From NCBI RefSeq assembly GCF_000192745.1, contig NC_015259.1, forward strand, positions 1,565,001 through 1,629,000: a stretch of DNA of 64,000 bases. Reading direction: 5' to 3'. The translations under genes were made by a program, and so were the position numbers. This DNA comes from Polymorphum gilvum SL003B-26A1. Its GTDB lineage: Bacteria; Pseudomonadota; Alphaproteobacteria; Rhizobiales; Stappiaceae. A model generated the notes under the pieces. That model had not been told where the DNA came from, ran no database searches, and was given only the letters and a program-made list of their open reading frames with translations. Positions 1-8,617 of the stretch are shown here, piece by piece. Each line of letters starts with the position of its first letter. Within the stretch, counting starts at the first letter, position 1.

Positions 1-94
1 CGCCGCGAGGCGGGACGCCTTCGGCTCCGGCCGGAGCCGGCGGGTCGACCGGAGCGGGAGCGCCGTCCGGCGCCGGGTCTTGCGCCTTGTCCAT
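1..94 (-). CDS. 5' end of an unidentified gene running off the left edge
   Basis: A reading frame opens at an ATG (complement of 92-94) and stays open to the window edge. An AAGGA sequence stands about 12 bases upstream of the ATG. The 31 visible codons encode a proline-, alanine- and glycine-rich stretch beginning MDKAQDPAPDG, which looks like a disordered N-terminal leader. No domain is visible, so no function is assigned. The call rests only on the start, the ribosome site and the open frame. Confidence 0.35.
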   Translation of the reverse strand, partial: MDKAQDPAPDGAPAPVDPPAPAGAEGVPPRG

Positions 95-223
95 CGGGGC
101 GTGTCCTTGCTGCCGGGTGCGGAGCCGGCGCGACTGGCGGCGGCTCGAGGCGGGAGGGGCTGGTGGCTGCGAAGTCTAGTCGGCCCGGCCGGCCTTGGCC
201 AGCCCCCGAACCGGACAGGAAAA

Positions 224-250
224 GAGGTGGCCACACCGGCGGCCCGCCTC
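224..250. terminator. left flanking hairpin of repeat copy A
   Basis: A GC-rich stem-loop-like sequence lies just left of repeat A. Its 3' part, GGCGGCCCGCCTCC (to 251), is identical to the same part of the right flanking hairpin (to 468). The 5' part has diverged, so the fold is now weak. It reads as a degenerate copy of the chemoreceptor terminator at 440-467. Confidence 0.4.
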
Positions 251-260
251 CCAGCTTGAT

Positions 261-431
261 GACAAACCCGCAGCCTCTCCGGCGTCATTGCGGCCAAACG
301 TAAGCTGCGAGCCGGAACCGGAGAGCCAAGGTGTCGATGATGTCAATGACGGAGACCGAGAGGCCCCCGGCTCACCGATCCCGTATCTGCGCTTCGCTGC
401 GTGCGGGAGGACGCGCTTGGAGGGGTGTCAG
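261..431 (+). repeat. dispersed repeat element, copy A
   Basis: This is one of four related copies in the window (others at 23270, 29123 and 38233). It begins with GACAAAC and ends in a degenerate GTTTGTC. It carries the family landmarks: GTCATT..CGGCCAA, GAGCCGGAACCGGAGAGCC and CGGCTCACCGATCC, followed by a CGCTTCGCTGCG hairpin. It lies 3' of the minus-strand chemoreceptor gene and holds no credible gene. Copy A is the most diverged at its right end. Confidence 0.8.
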
Positions 432-439
432 CAGTCTGA

Positions 440-467
440 GAGGCAGGCCGCACGGGCGGCCCGCCTC
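440..467 (-). terminator. hairpin terminator of the chemoreceptor gene
   Basis: The arms GAGGCAGGCCGC and GCGGCCCGCCTC enclose the loop ACGG, giving a stem with one internal A/C mismatch. It starts about 30 bases beyond the stop codon of the minus-strand chemoreceptor gene. It is also the right flank of repeat A. Confidence 0.55.
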
Positions 468-498
468 CAGGGTTCTTGTATCCGGCGCGTCCGGTGCG

Positions 499-2505
499 TC
501 AGGCGGCGCGCACGTCCATCAGGAAGCGCTCGACCTGGGCCTTGAGCTGCTCCGACTTGTCGCTAAGCTCGCCGGCCACCGCCGTCACCTGGGTCGCCGC
601 AGTGCCGGTCTCGCTGGCCGCGCGAGTGACCTCCAGGATGTTGGTGGTGACCTCCTGGGTGCCGCTGGCGGCCTGCTCGACGTTGCGGGCGATCTCGCCG
701 GTGGCCGCGCTCTGCTCCTCGACCGCCGAGGCGATGCTGGAAGCGATCTCGTTGATCTCGGCGATGGTGGCGCCGATCGACTGGATCGCGGCGACCGCCT
801 CGTGGGTCTCAGACTGGATCGCGCCGATCTGCTGGCCGATCTCGTCGGTCGCCTTGGCGGTCTGGTTGGCCAGTTCCTTGACCTCGGCGGCGACGACCGC
901 GAAGCCCTTGCCGGCGTCGCCGGCGCGTGCCGCCTCGATGGTGGCGTTGAGCGCCAGCAGGTTGGTCTGCTCGGCGATGGCGGAGATCAGGCTGACGACC
1001 TCGCCGATCTTCTGGGCGGCGAGGGCGAGGCCCTGGACCTGACCGTCGGTCTTGCTGGCCTGTTCGACGGCGCGGCCGGCGATCTCAGACGACTGGGCGA
1101 CCTGGCGGGCGATCTCCTGGATCGAGCTGGACAGTTCCTCGGTCGCCGTGGCGACGGTCTGGACGTTGGCCGAGGCCTGTTCGGCCGCGCTCGCCACCGA
1201 AGTCGCGCGGCTGTTGGTGTTGTTGGCGATGCCGGACATGGAGGTGGCGGTGCTCTCCATCTCCGTGGCAGCCCCGGCGACGGCGCCGAGCAGTTCGGAG
1301 ACGCCGAGATCGAAGTCCTTGGTCAGGTCCTCGATGCGCCGGGCACGCTCCGCGCGCAGGCGGGTTTCCTCCGCCTCGCGGGCGGCCATCTCGTCGGCCT
1401 TGATCATGTTGTCCCTGAACACGCCGACCGCGGCGGCCATGGCGCCGATCTCGTCGCGATGATCCTGGCCGGGGATGGCGACGGACTTGTCGCCGTCGGC
1501 AAGGCGCTTCATGGCCATCGTGATCGCCTGGATCGGACGCGAGATGCCGGTGCCGATCAGCCAGGCGGCAAGGAGGCCGACGGCGAGCGCGGCGGCGGCG
1601 ACGGCGATCATCAGGGTCACGGCCCATTGCATCGAGACGCCTATCTGCGGTCCGAGGGCGTCCTGCTCGTCGCGCGCGGCCCCCTTGAGATCTTCCAGCA
1701 GCTCGCCGATCCTGGGACCATGCCTGCCGAGGATGTCACCGAAAATGGCGTGCTCGCGCTGGGCGAGCGCATGAAGGTCCTCGAACGCCTTCTCATACGT
1801 TTCGTGCAGGGCGGCGGTCTCGTTGACGAGGTCGGCCCTGTCGGCATCGAAGATGACAGCCTGGAGGATCTTCAGCTTTTCGCGGACATTGGCCGAATGG
1901 TCCATGGCCTCAACGAAGGAGCCTTCGTCCTTGGATTGCGCGAAGCGGGCGACGGCGACACGCATCAACAGGACGCTGCGCAGCGCATTGGCGCCGTGGA
2001 ACGTGTCAGTCGCTTCCTGAGCCTGGTTCGACATGTCCATGACGCGGGTCAGACGTTCCTCGATCTCAGGCCCGACCGGCGCGAGCGTCTCGACGCTGAC
2101 CGCCCTGGCCGCCTGCTCGATCCGGGTCATCTCGTTGAAGCCGGCCAGATAGCTGCGCATACCCGCCTGCGCCTCAGAAATGAGCGCTTGCTTGTCAGCA
2201 TCGTTGACCGTGGAGGCCAGGCGCTCGAGCAGGGCGAGGGTCTCCTGGCCGGCGCGGGAGAGGTCGGCGACACTCTCGCGTGTCGGCTCGTTCATGAAAC
2301 TCAGCACGGCGCGGCGGGTTTCCAGCATCCGGGTCTGTGCTTCTGCCGCCAGGGTGGTTTGATTTGCTACATGGCGGTAGCGTTGGAAGTCGCTGTTGCC
2401 GGTCTGCAGGTTGAAGGCGCCAGTGGCACTGATGGCCAGCAGCAGGATCAGGACAAGTCCGAATCCGCCAAAAATCTTGGTCGAAATCGAGATGCGTTTC
2501 AGCAT
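499..2505 (-). CDS. methyl-accepting chemotaxis protein with helical sensor and HAMP domain
   Basis: This 668-residue transmembrane chemoreceptor would signal to a CheA-CheW array. Membrane segments lie at about residues 12-32 and 293-318. They enclose a mostly helical periplasmic domain without a recognisable PAS or Cache fold, so the ligand is unknown. A HAMP linker follows ([19 protein letters not shown]). The C-terminal signalling hairpin carries the hallmark [18 protein letters not shown]. There is no C-terminal NWETF-like receptor tether. The gene stands alone, preceded by a long non-coding region and followed by a hairpin and repeat A. No cheA, cheW or cheR lies nearby; a cheZ-like gene is at 29.3 kb. 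Confidence 0.93.
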   Translation of the reverse strand: MLKRISISTKIFGGFGLVLILLLAISATGAFNLQTGNSDFQRYRHVANQTTLAAEAQTRMLETRRAVLSFMNEPTRESVADLSRAGQETLALLERLASTVNDADKQALISEAQAGMRSYLAGFNEMTRIEQAARAVSVETLAPVGPEIEERLTRVMDMSNQAQEATDTFHGANALRSVLLMRVAVARFAQSKDEGSFVEAMDHSANVREKLKILQAVIFDADRADLVNETAALHETYEKAFEDLHALAQREHAIFGDILGRHGPRIGELLEDLKGAARDEQDALGPQIGVSMQWAVTLMIAVAAAALAVGLLAAWLIGTGISRPIQAITMAMKRLADGDKSVAIPGQDHRDEIGAMAAAVGVFRDNMIKADEMAAREAEETRLRAERARRIEDLTKDFDLGVSELLGAVAGAATEMESTATSMSGIANNTNSRATSVASAAEQASANVQTVATATEELSSSIQEIARQVAQSSEIAGRAVEQASKTDGQVQGLALAAQKIGEVVSLISAIAEQTNLLALNATIEAARAGDAGKGFAVVAAEVKELANQTAKATDEIGQQIGAIQSETHEAVAAIQSIGATIAEINEIASSIASAVEEQSAATGEIARNVEQAASGTQEVTTNILEVTRAASETGTAATQVTAVAGELSDKSEQLKAQVERFLMDVRAA

Positions 2506-3044
2506 GGCGCGGCCTCTCGCTTGAGACGACGGGGCAAGGGAGACGGGCGGTTGGGCAGGGCGAGTCGGTGGGATGGGAGGATCCCGGGAGGGAGGACTCG
2601 TCAGACTTGCTGCATGCCCGCCTACTAGACGAAAGTTGCAAGCGCAGGCTCGTTGAAATATTTTAACGAAGAATTACGCTTCTGCCACCTTTTGTTGCTG
2701 ACGTTACGTCAATTTTACCCCTGATTTGTGACGGAATTGCTTTCAAAACTTTGAATGTAGTTTCCGATATAGTTCATATCAGCGATACCGGATGATCTCC
2801 CCGGTCCGGCGGCGCGGCCGAGCCACCGTCCGCGCGCGCTGCGAACGAGGGGCTTCCTTTGCGATTTCGGAATAACTGCTTTTTCGCCTGCTCTAAAATG
2901 TACAAGATTTATCTTGCAGATTTTGCCGATGACGGCACCGCAAGACGGATCGCGACAAAAGTCCCGCTCAAAGTCTCTTGAGTTTTCGCCCGACGCGCAC
3001 AAAGCTGAAGGGACAAGAACAATAAAAACCGGGGAGGACTGATC
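2506..3044. promoter_or_regulatory. 539-bp divergent intergenic region with a short perfect palindrome
   Basis: This non-coding, relatively AT-rich region separates the minus-strand chemoreceptor from the plus-strand RHH gene, so it should hold both promoters. A perfect inverted repeat, CAAGAT-TT-ATCTTG, lies at 2903-2916. Weaker ones are CTCAA..TTGAG at 2967-2982 and an imperfect palindrome around 2651-2668 next to the chemoreceptor start. No small gene is credible here. Which protein binds these sites cannot be told. Confidence 0.4.
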
Positions 3045-3335
3045 ATGTGTCAGATTTTTGCCGGGCAGGATCCCGCGGACTACGAGCCCGAGACGCGTCG
3101 GCTGCGGCTGAACGGCCAGAGCACGAGCATCCGGCTGGAGCGCTCGTTCTGGGACATTCTCGACGAGATCGCCGCCAGCGAGGGCCTGTCCACGCCCGCC
3201 TTCGTGTCCCGCCTGCACAGCGAGGTGCTGGAACTGCGGGGCGAGGCGCCGAACTTCACGTCGCTGCTTAGATGCGCCTGCCTGATCCGCACACGCCAAA
3301 CCGCCTTGCGACCGCTTGCGCTGGCAGCGGAATAA
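3045..3335 (+). CDS. ribbon-helix-helix domain protein
   Basis: This 96-residue protein has an N-terminal ribbon-helix-helix region of the alphaproteobacterial RHH_4 type: a basic strand around RLNGQSTSIRLERSFW, then helices through EIAASEGLSTPAFVSRLH. Such proteins are presumed DNA-binding regulators. The ATG has a strong GGGGAGGA ribosome site. The C-terminal 30 residues show no domain. The upstream palindromes could be autoregulatory sites, but this is inference. Confidence 0.75.
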   Translation: MCQIFAGQDPADYEPETRRLRLNGQSTSIRLERSFWDILDEIAASEGLSTPAFVSRLHSEVLELRGEAPNFTSLLRCACLIRTRQTALRPLALAAE

Positions 3336-3429
3336 AAACGCGTTGTAGTAGTGTAATACTACCACGCACGCTTCAGAAGATGCCAATCTTCCCCAATGAT
3401 CGCGAAGACGGTCATTTGGGAGAGAAGAC

Positions 3430-3825
3430 GTGGCCAAGTTTATACACGCGATGATTCGCGTGATCGATGAAGATCGCTCAGTAAACTTCTATCGAAATGC
3501 GTTCGGACTCGAGGTTGCCGACCGGTTCGACTTTGACGACTTTACGCTGATCTACCTGCGCAATGGCGAGGCCGATTTCGAGGTTGAGCTGACCGTGAAC
3601 AAGGGCCGGACCGAGCCCTATGTGCCCGGCGACGGCTACGGCCACATGGCGTTCTGCGTCGACGACCTCGACGCCGAACACGCCCGCTTCGATGCGGCCG
3701 GCTACTCCCCCCGTAAGATCGTCGAATTCAAGCGCGACGGTGTCCTGATGGCGCGGTTCTTCTTCGTCCAGGACCCCGACGGCTACCAGATCGAACTGCT
3801 GCAGCGCCACGGCCGGTATCGCTGA
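3430..3825 (+). CDS. VOC-family protein, glyoxalase I-like
   Basis: This 131-residue protein has the vicinal oxygen chelate fold: two beta-alpha-beta-beta-beta modules, with HAMIRVIDEDRSVNFY at the start and FFFVQDPDGYQIELLQR at the end. Metal-ligand candidates are His6 in the first module, a histidine in GYGHMAF and the late Glu in YQIELL, as in lactoylglutathione lyase. The start is GTG after GGGAGA. It precedes the dehydrogenase cluster by 33 bp. Lactoylglutathione lyase activity is plausible from the length and ligands, but the substrate is not proven. Confidence 0.8.
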   Translation: MAKFIHAMIRVIDEDRSVNFYRNAFGLEVADRFDFDDFTLIYLRNGEADFEVELTVNKGRTEPYVPGDGYGHMAFCVDDLDAEHARFDAAGYSPRKIVEFKRDGVLMARFFFVQDPDGYQIELLQRHGRYR

Positions 3826-3858
3826 CCGTCACGCGCGCATCACGGGAGGGAGGAAAAC

Positions 3859-4383
3859 ATGACCGTGACCCTGGAGCGTCACAGGATGACGCGACGCGAG
3901 CTGTTGGCACGCAGCGCCGTGCTGGGTGCGGCTTTCGTCGTCGGCCCCGGCTTCGTCGCCGGCAGGACGGCGGCCTGGGCAATGGAGGTGAGCCACGTGA
4001 GGCCGGCGACGATGGCGACGCTGATCCAGATGGCGCGCGACATCTATCCGCACGATCACGTCGCCGACAGCTACTACGCCGCAGCGGTCAAGGGCTACGA
4101 CAACGCCGACCAGGCCGCGATGGTCGAGGCCGGGGTCGCGGCGCTGGACGCGGTCGCCGAAGGGCTGGGCCACGGCGGCTATCTCGCCATCGGCTGGGAG
4201 CGCGAGCGTGTCGAGTTGCTGCGTGCGCTGGAACGGAGCCCGTTCTTCCAGACAGTGCGCGGCGGGCTGGTGACCGGGCTCTACAATCAGAAGGACGTCT
4301 GGCCACTGTTCGGCTACGAAGGCGAGAGCTACTCCAAGGGTGGCTACATCACCCGCGGCTTCGACGACATCAAGTGGATCTGA
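3859..4383 (+). CDS. Tat-exported small subunit, gluconate 2-dehydrogenase subunit 3-like
   Basis: This 174-residue protein has a twin-arginine signal (MTRRELLARSAVLGAAFVV). The rest resembles the gamma (hitch-hiker) subunits of membrane-associated FAD gluconate, sorbitol and glucose dehydrogenases. In that family the small subunit carries the Tat signal and takes the folded flavoprotein across the membrane. Here the next gene encodes a GMC flavoprotein without a signal peptide, starting 13 bp after this stop, which is the expected arrangement. GGGAGGGAGG serves as ribosome site. Confidence 0.82.
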   Translation: MTVTLERHRMTRRELLARSAVLGAAFVVGPGFVAGRTAAWAMEVSHVRPATMATLIQMARDIYPHDHVADSYYAAAVKGYDNADQAAMVEAGVAALDAVAEGLGHGGYLAIGWERERVELLRALERSPFFQTVRGGLVTGLYNQKDVWPLFGYEGESYSKGGYITRGFDDIKWI

Positions 4384-4396
4384 GGGAGCGCGGGCG

Positions 4397-5968
4397 ATGG
4401 TTGCGAAATTCGACCTGAGCGACGACAGCGTCGTCGTGGTGATCGGCACCGGCGCCGGCGGCGGGGTGCTGTCGAACGAACTGGCGCAGAAGGGCGTCAA
4501 GGTGGTCGCGCTGGAGGCGGGCGGGCGCTACCTGCCGGATGACTACATCAACGACGAATGGGACAGCTTCGGCCAGCTCGCCTGGCTCGATCCGCGCACC
4601 ACCTCGGGCGACTGGCGGGTGGCCAAGGACTTTTCCGGCCTGCCAGCCTGGATCGTCAAGGCGGTCGGCGGCACCACGATCCACTGGGCGGGTGCCTCGC
4701 TGCGCTTCCAGGCCCATGAGTTCAAGACGAGGACGACATACGGCGAGGTTGCCGGCGCCAACCTGCTCGACTGGCCCCTCGATCTTGCCGAGATGGAGCC
4801 CTGGTACGAGAAGGCCGAGGCGAAACTCGGCGTGACCAGAACCGGCGACCGCGCCGGCCTGCCCGGCAACAACAACTTCAAGGTTTTCGAGGCCGGCGCG
4901 AGGGCGCTCGGCTACAAGGAGGTCCATACCGGCCGGATGGCGATCAACAGCGTCGACTACGACGAGCGCATGGCCTGCCAGCAGACCGGCTTCTGCTTCC
5001 AGGGCTGCAAGTGGGGCGCCAAGTGGTCGGCCGCCTATACCGACATCCCGCGCGGCGAGGCGACCGGAAACCTCGAGGTGCGCGACCGCTGCCACGTGCT
5101 CAGGATCGAGCACGACGCCGCCGGCAAGGTTACCGGCGTCGTCTATGCGGACAAGGATGGCGCCCAGCACAGGCAGAAGGCCCGGCTGGTGTGCGTGGCC
5201 GGCAACTCGATCGAGAGCCCGCGCCTGCTGCTCAACTCGGCGTCGTCGATGTTCCCGGACGGACTGGCCAATTCCTCCGGCCAGGTCGGGCGCAACTACA
5301 TGCGCCACATGACCGGCTCGGTCTATGCGGTGTTCGACAAGCCGGTGCGCATGTGGCGCGGCACGACCATGGCCGGCATCATCCAGGACGAGGCGCGGCA
5401 CGACCCGTCGCGCGGCTTCGTCGGCGGCTACGAGCTGGAGACGCTGGCGCTCGGGCTGCCGTTCATGGCGGCGTTCCTTGATCCGGGCGCCTGGGGGCGC
5501 GAGTTCACCTCGGCGCTCGACCGCTACGAGAACATGGCAGGGATGTGGATCGTCGGCGAGGACATGCCGCAGGAGACCAACCGGGTCACGCTCAACCACG
5601 ACGTCAAGGACGCCTACGGCCTGCCGGCGCCGAACGTGCATTTCGACGATCACCCCAACGACGTCGCCATGCGGACCCACGCCTACCGGCAGGGCCAGGC
5701 GATCTACGAGGCGGTCGGCGCGACGCGAACCTTCCCGACGCCGCCCTATCCCTCGACCCACAACCTCGGCACCAACCGCATGTCGGAAAAGCCGCGCGAC
5801 GGCGTCGTCAACAAATGGGGGCAGAGCCACGACATACCGAACCTGTTCGTATCGGACGGCAGCCAGTTCACCACCGGCGCCGCGGAGAATCCCACGCTGA
5901 CGATCGTCGCCCTCGCCATCCGGCAGGCCGATCACATCGCGGGAGAAATGGGCAAAGGCAATCTCTAG
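4397..5968 (+). CDS. GMC-family FAD dehydrogenase large subunit with cysteine cluster
   Basis: This 523-residue protein has an N-terminal Rossmann FAD motif (VVVIGTGAGGGVLSNELA) and the C-terminal GMC signature HNLGTNRM. It belongs to the glucose/gluconate/sorbitol dehydrogenase branch, which oxidises sugars or polyols in the periplasm. Cys194, Cys200 and Cys204 (C-x5-C-x3-C) match the type of cysteine cluster that holds a 3Fe-4S centre in bacterial FAD glucose dehydrogenases. The start at 4397 is preferred because it follows the previous stop closely and begins just before the FAD motif; an earlier in-frame ATG lies inside the previous gene. It lacks its own signal peptide, so export probably depends on the Tat partner upstream. 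The substrate is unknown. Confidence 0.88.
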   Translation: MVAKFDLSDDSVVVVIGTGAGGGVLSNELAQKGVKVVALEAGGRYLPDDYINDEWDSFGQLAWLDPRTTSGDWRVAKDFSGLPAWIVKAVGGTTIHWAGASLRFQAHEFKTRTTYGEVAGANLLDWPLDLAEMEPWYEKAEAKLGVTRTGDRAGLPGNNNFKVFEAGARALGYKEVHTGRMAINSVDYDERMACQQTGFCFQGCKWGAKWSAAYTDIPRGEATGNLEVRDRCHVLRIEHDAAGKVTGVVYADKDGAQHRQKARLVCVAGNSIESPRLLLNSASSMFPDGLANSSGQVGRNYMRHMTGSVYAVFDKPVRMWRGTTMAGIIQDEARHDPSRGFVGGYELETLALGLPFMAAFLDPGAWGREFTSALDRYENMAGMWIVGEDMPQETNRVTLNHDVKDAYGLPAPNVHFDDHPNDVAMRTHAYRQGQAIYEAVGATRTFPTPPYPSTHNLGTNRMSEKPRDGVVNKWGQSHDIPNLFVSDGSQFTTGAAENPTLTIVALAIRQADHIAGEMGKGNL

Positions 5969-6056
5969 CAGCCGGCTGCATTGCGTTTGCTTGAAACCGG
6001 GGTGGTCTCTTCGGAGGCCGCCCCAAAAGCACGTCAACGTGTATCGGGAGGAAGGA

Positions 6057-7316
6057 ATGAGGAACTATCTGCTGGCCAGTGCGGCCTTTCTGGCAGGAAC
6101 CGTCCTGGCGCATGCCCAGGCGCAGGCTCCGGTGCCGGACAACCTGGAGAAGCTGTCGAGCTTCCAGTCGACCGGCGTCACGGAATTCACCTACGTCCCG
6201 CAGACCGGCGACTACGCCGACGGCATCAAGAAGAACCTCGAGCGCATCAAGATGCCGGAGGGCTTCAAGATCGCGCTCTATGCCGTCGTGCCGGACGCGC
6301 GCCACATGGCGGTCGGGCCGCAGGGCATCGTGACCTTCGTAGGCACCCGCAAGGACAAGGTCTGGTCGGTGACGGACCGCAACAAGGACCGCGTCGCAGA
6401 CGAGGTGAAGGATTTCGCGCCATCGCTGAAATTCGCGATCCCGAACGGACCGTGCTTCTCCAAGGACGGCTTCCTCTACATCGCCGAGCAGAACCGGGTG
6501 CTGGTCTATCCGGCGGCCGAATTCTTCTACGAGAGCCCGGACGTGGCGGCCTTCAACGTCGTCAAGCAGGGCGAGCTGATCCCGCCGTCTGAAGAGAGCT
6601 ACAACCACACCGCCCGCGTGTGCAAGCTCGGACCGGACGGCAAGCTCTACATCTCGCTCGGCCAGCCGTTCAACGTCGCGCCGCCGGAGAAACTCGATCT
6701 CTACAACCAGTGGGGCATCGGCGGCATGATCCGCATCAACACCGACGGCACGGGGCGCGAGGTCTATACCTATGGTATCCGCAACTCGGTCGGGCACGAC
6801 TTCCATCCGGTGACCGGCGAGCTGTGGTTCACCGACAACCAGGTCGACGGCATGGGCGACGACATCCCGCCGGGCGAGATCAACCGCCAGACCGCTCCGG
6901 GCCAGCATTTCGGTGCGCCTTGGTACGGCGGCGGCAGCGTGCGGACCAACGAATATGCCGGCCAGGAGGTGCCGGTCGACGTGGTGATGCCGGCGGTGGA
7001 AATGGTCGCCCACGCGGCCGACCTCGGCATGACCTTCTACACCGGCAGCATGTTCCCGGCGAAGTACAAGAACGCCATCTTCTCGGCGCAGCACGGTTCG
7101 TGGAACCGCACCACGCCGGTCGGCGCGCGGGTCATGGTGACCTTCATCGACGACGAGGGCAACGCCAGGTCCGAGCCCTTCGCGGAGGGCTGGATCGACG
7201 AGAACGGCGAGTATCTCGGCCGGCCGGTCGACGTCGCCCAGCTGCGCGACGGCTCCATCCTGGTCTCCGACGACCTGGCGGGCGCACTGTATCGCATCTG
7301 GTACGAGGGCAACTGA
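6057..7316 (+). CDS. PQQ-type sugar dehydrogenase, sorbosone dehydrogenase-like
   Basis: This 419-residue protein has a Sec signal peptide ending near AHAQA. The mature part is a beta-propeller of the glucose/sorbosone dehydrogenase family, with landmarks GIRNSVGHDFHPVTGELWFTDN and GSWNRTTPVGARV. Family members are soluble periplasmic PQQ enzymes that pass electrons to cytochrome c. A strong GGGAGGAAGG site fixes the start. It lies between the GMC subunit and a dihaem cytochrome, suggesting both dehydrogenases feed the same carrier. Whether PQQ is bound cannot be shown here, and no pqq biosynthesis genes are in the window. Confidence 0.85.
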   Translation: MRNYLLASAAFLAGTVLAHAQAQAPVPDNLEKLSSFQSTGVTEFTYVPQTGDYADGIKKNLERIKMPEGFKIALYAVVPDARHMAVGPQGIVTFVGTRKDKVWSVTDRNKDRVADEVKDFAPSLKFAIPNGPCFSKDGFLYIAEQNRVLVYPAAEFFYESPDVAAFNVVKQGELIPPSEESYNHTARVCKLGPDGKLYISLGQPFNVAPPEKLDLYNQWGIGGMIRINTDGTGREVYTYGIRNSVGHDFHPVTGELWFTDNQVDGMGDDIPPGEINRQTAPGQHFGAPWYGGGSVRTNEYAGQEVPVDVVMPAVEMVAHAADLGMTFYTGSMFPAKYKNAIFSAQHGSWNRTTPVGARVMVTFIDDEGNARSEPFAEGWIDENGEYLGRPVDVAQLRDGSILVSDDLAGALYRIWYEGN

Positions 7317-7912
7317 TGCTGCGTGCCGCAGTCCTGGGCCTGGGCGGGGTTTTCCTCGCCCAGGCCGTCCTCGCCAACGGCGCGACAGAAGCGTCCGCCG
7401 GCGACCCTGTCGCCGGGCGCCAGAAGGCCGGTCAGTGCCGGACCTGCCACGGCCTCGACGGCTTCGCCCGGATCCCGATCGCGCCGCACATCGGCGGCGA
7501 GCCGGCGTCCTATATCGTTCACCAGCTGACCGCGTTCCGCAACGGCACGCGCGTGCACGAGATGATGAGCGTGGTCGCCAAGGCGCTCGACGACCAGTCC
7601 ATCGCCGATCTCGCTGCCTGGTATGCCTCGCACGAGGCCTCGGCGACGTTGCCGGGGGGGGCGAGCGAGGACGACGCGCCGGCGCAATGCGTCGCCTGCC
7701 ACGGCGTCACCGGCCTGTCGCAGGCCGAGGACGCGCCTAACCTCGCCGGGGAGACCGCGATCTACATCGACACGCAGTTGAAAGCGTTTCGCCTCGGCAA
7801 GCGCACGCACGAGATCATGTCGCCGATCGCGGCGGAGCTGAGCGACGAGGAGATCCGCGCCGTCGCCGACTGGTACGCGGCGATCAGGCTGGAGATCCGG
7901 CAGGCGGAATAG
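7316..7912 (+). CDS. dihaem cytochrome c
   Basis: This 198-residue periplasmic protein has a signal peptide (about residues 1-20) and two class I cytochrome c domains. Haem motifs are CRTCH (41-45) and CVACH (125-129). Likely axial methionines lie in HEMMSVV and HEIMSPI. It starts inside the previous stop codon (TGATG), so translation is coupled to the PQQ enzyme. It is the expected electron acceptor for the upstream dehydrogenases. Its last 29 bp overlap the 3' end of the convergent ABC ATPase gene. Confidence 0.92.
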   Translation: MLRAAVLGLGGVFLAQAVLANGATEASAGDPVAGRQKAGQCRTCHGLDGFARIPIAPHIGGEPASYIVHQLTAFRNGTRVHEMMSVVAKALDDQSIADLAAWYASHEASATLPGGASEDDAPAQCVACHGVTGLSQAEDAPNLAGETAIYIDTQLKAFRLGKRTHEIMSPIAAELSDEEIRAVADWYAAIRLEIRQAE

Positions 7913-8606
7913 GGCCTGCCCGGCAGCGTTCGTCGCGGACGATCCGGCCATCTTCCATGGTGACGATGCGGTCGGCGAGATCGAGGATGCGGTTGTCGTG
8001 GGTCACCATCAGGGTCGTGGTGCCGCGCTCCGCGCCCAACCGCTTGAGCAAGCGGACCACCTGCAGGCCGCTGTCCTTGTCCAGGGCAGCGGTCGGCTCG
8101 TCGGCGAAGACGACCTGCGGATTGCCGACCAGAGCGCGGGCGACAGCCACGCGCTGCTTCTGGCCGCCGGACAGGTTGGCGGGCAGGTAGTGCATGCGGT
8201 CGCCGAGCCCGACGAGGCCGAGCATGTGGGCGGCAGCCTGACGCCAATGCGCCATGGCAGCGCGGCCATGCACCTCCAGGCCCATGCGCACGTTCTGCAG
8301 CGCGGTCAGGCTTTCGTGCAGGTTGTGGGCCTGGAAGATGAAGCCGAGCCGGCGGCGGCTTTCGACCAGCAGGTCTTCCGGGGCGCCGCGCAGCTCGTTG
8401 CCGAACAGCAGGACGCTGCCGTCCTGCACCTCCCGCAGGCAGCCGACGAGGGTCAGCAGCGTGGTCTTGCCGGAGCCGGACGCGCCCAGCAGCACGACCA
8501 GTTCGCCCGGGTCTATCGTCAGATCGATGTCGAAGAGCGCCTGCTTGCGCGCCTCGCCGCTGCCAAACCAGTGATTGAGGCCGCGGACCGCGATCGGGGC
8601 ATCCAT
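7884..8606 (-). CDS. devA: ABC exporter ATPase, DevA/MacB-type
   Basis: This 240-residue ATPase has Walker A (GASGSGKTT), signature LSGGQKQRVAVARAL and Walker B (VVFADEPTAALD). It resembles the ATPases of DevBCA glycolipid exporters and MacB-type systems, which work with an inner membrane permease and an HlyD-like adaptor. All three parts are present here in the order adaptor, permease, ATPase. The start at 8606 is chosen because the conserved ATPase begins there (MDAPIAVRGL). The C-terminus ends in a proline-rich tail that overlaps the cytochrome gene on the other strand. Confidence 0.9.
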   Translation of the reverse strand: MDAPIAVRGLNHWFGSGEARKQALFDIDLTIDPGELVVLLGASGSGKTTLLTLVGCLREVQDGSVLLFGNELRGAPEDLLVESRRRLGFIFQAHNLHESLTALQNVRMGLEVHGRAAMAHWRQAAAHMLGLVGLGDRMHYLPANLSGGQKQRVAVARALVGNPQVVFADEPTAALDKDSGLQVVRLLKRLGAERGTTTLMVTHDNRILDLADRIVTMEDGRIVRDERCRAGPIPPAGSPA

Positions 8607-8617
8607 CGCGGGTCTCC

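Noticed and set aside
331-2628. Long plus-strand open frame of 765 codons
   Set aside because: It runs antisense to the chemoreceptor gene, which has clear domains. It is a by-product of high GC content and has no domain of its own.
4370-6037. Minus-strand open frame of 555 codons
   Set aside because: It is the antisense shadow of the GMC dehydrogenase gene.
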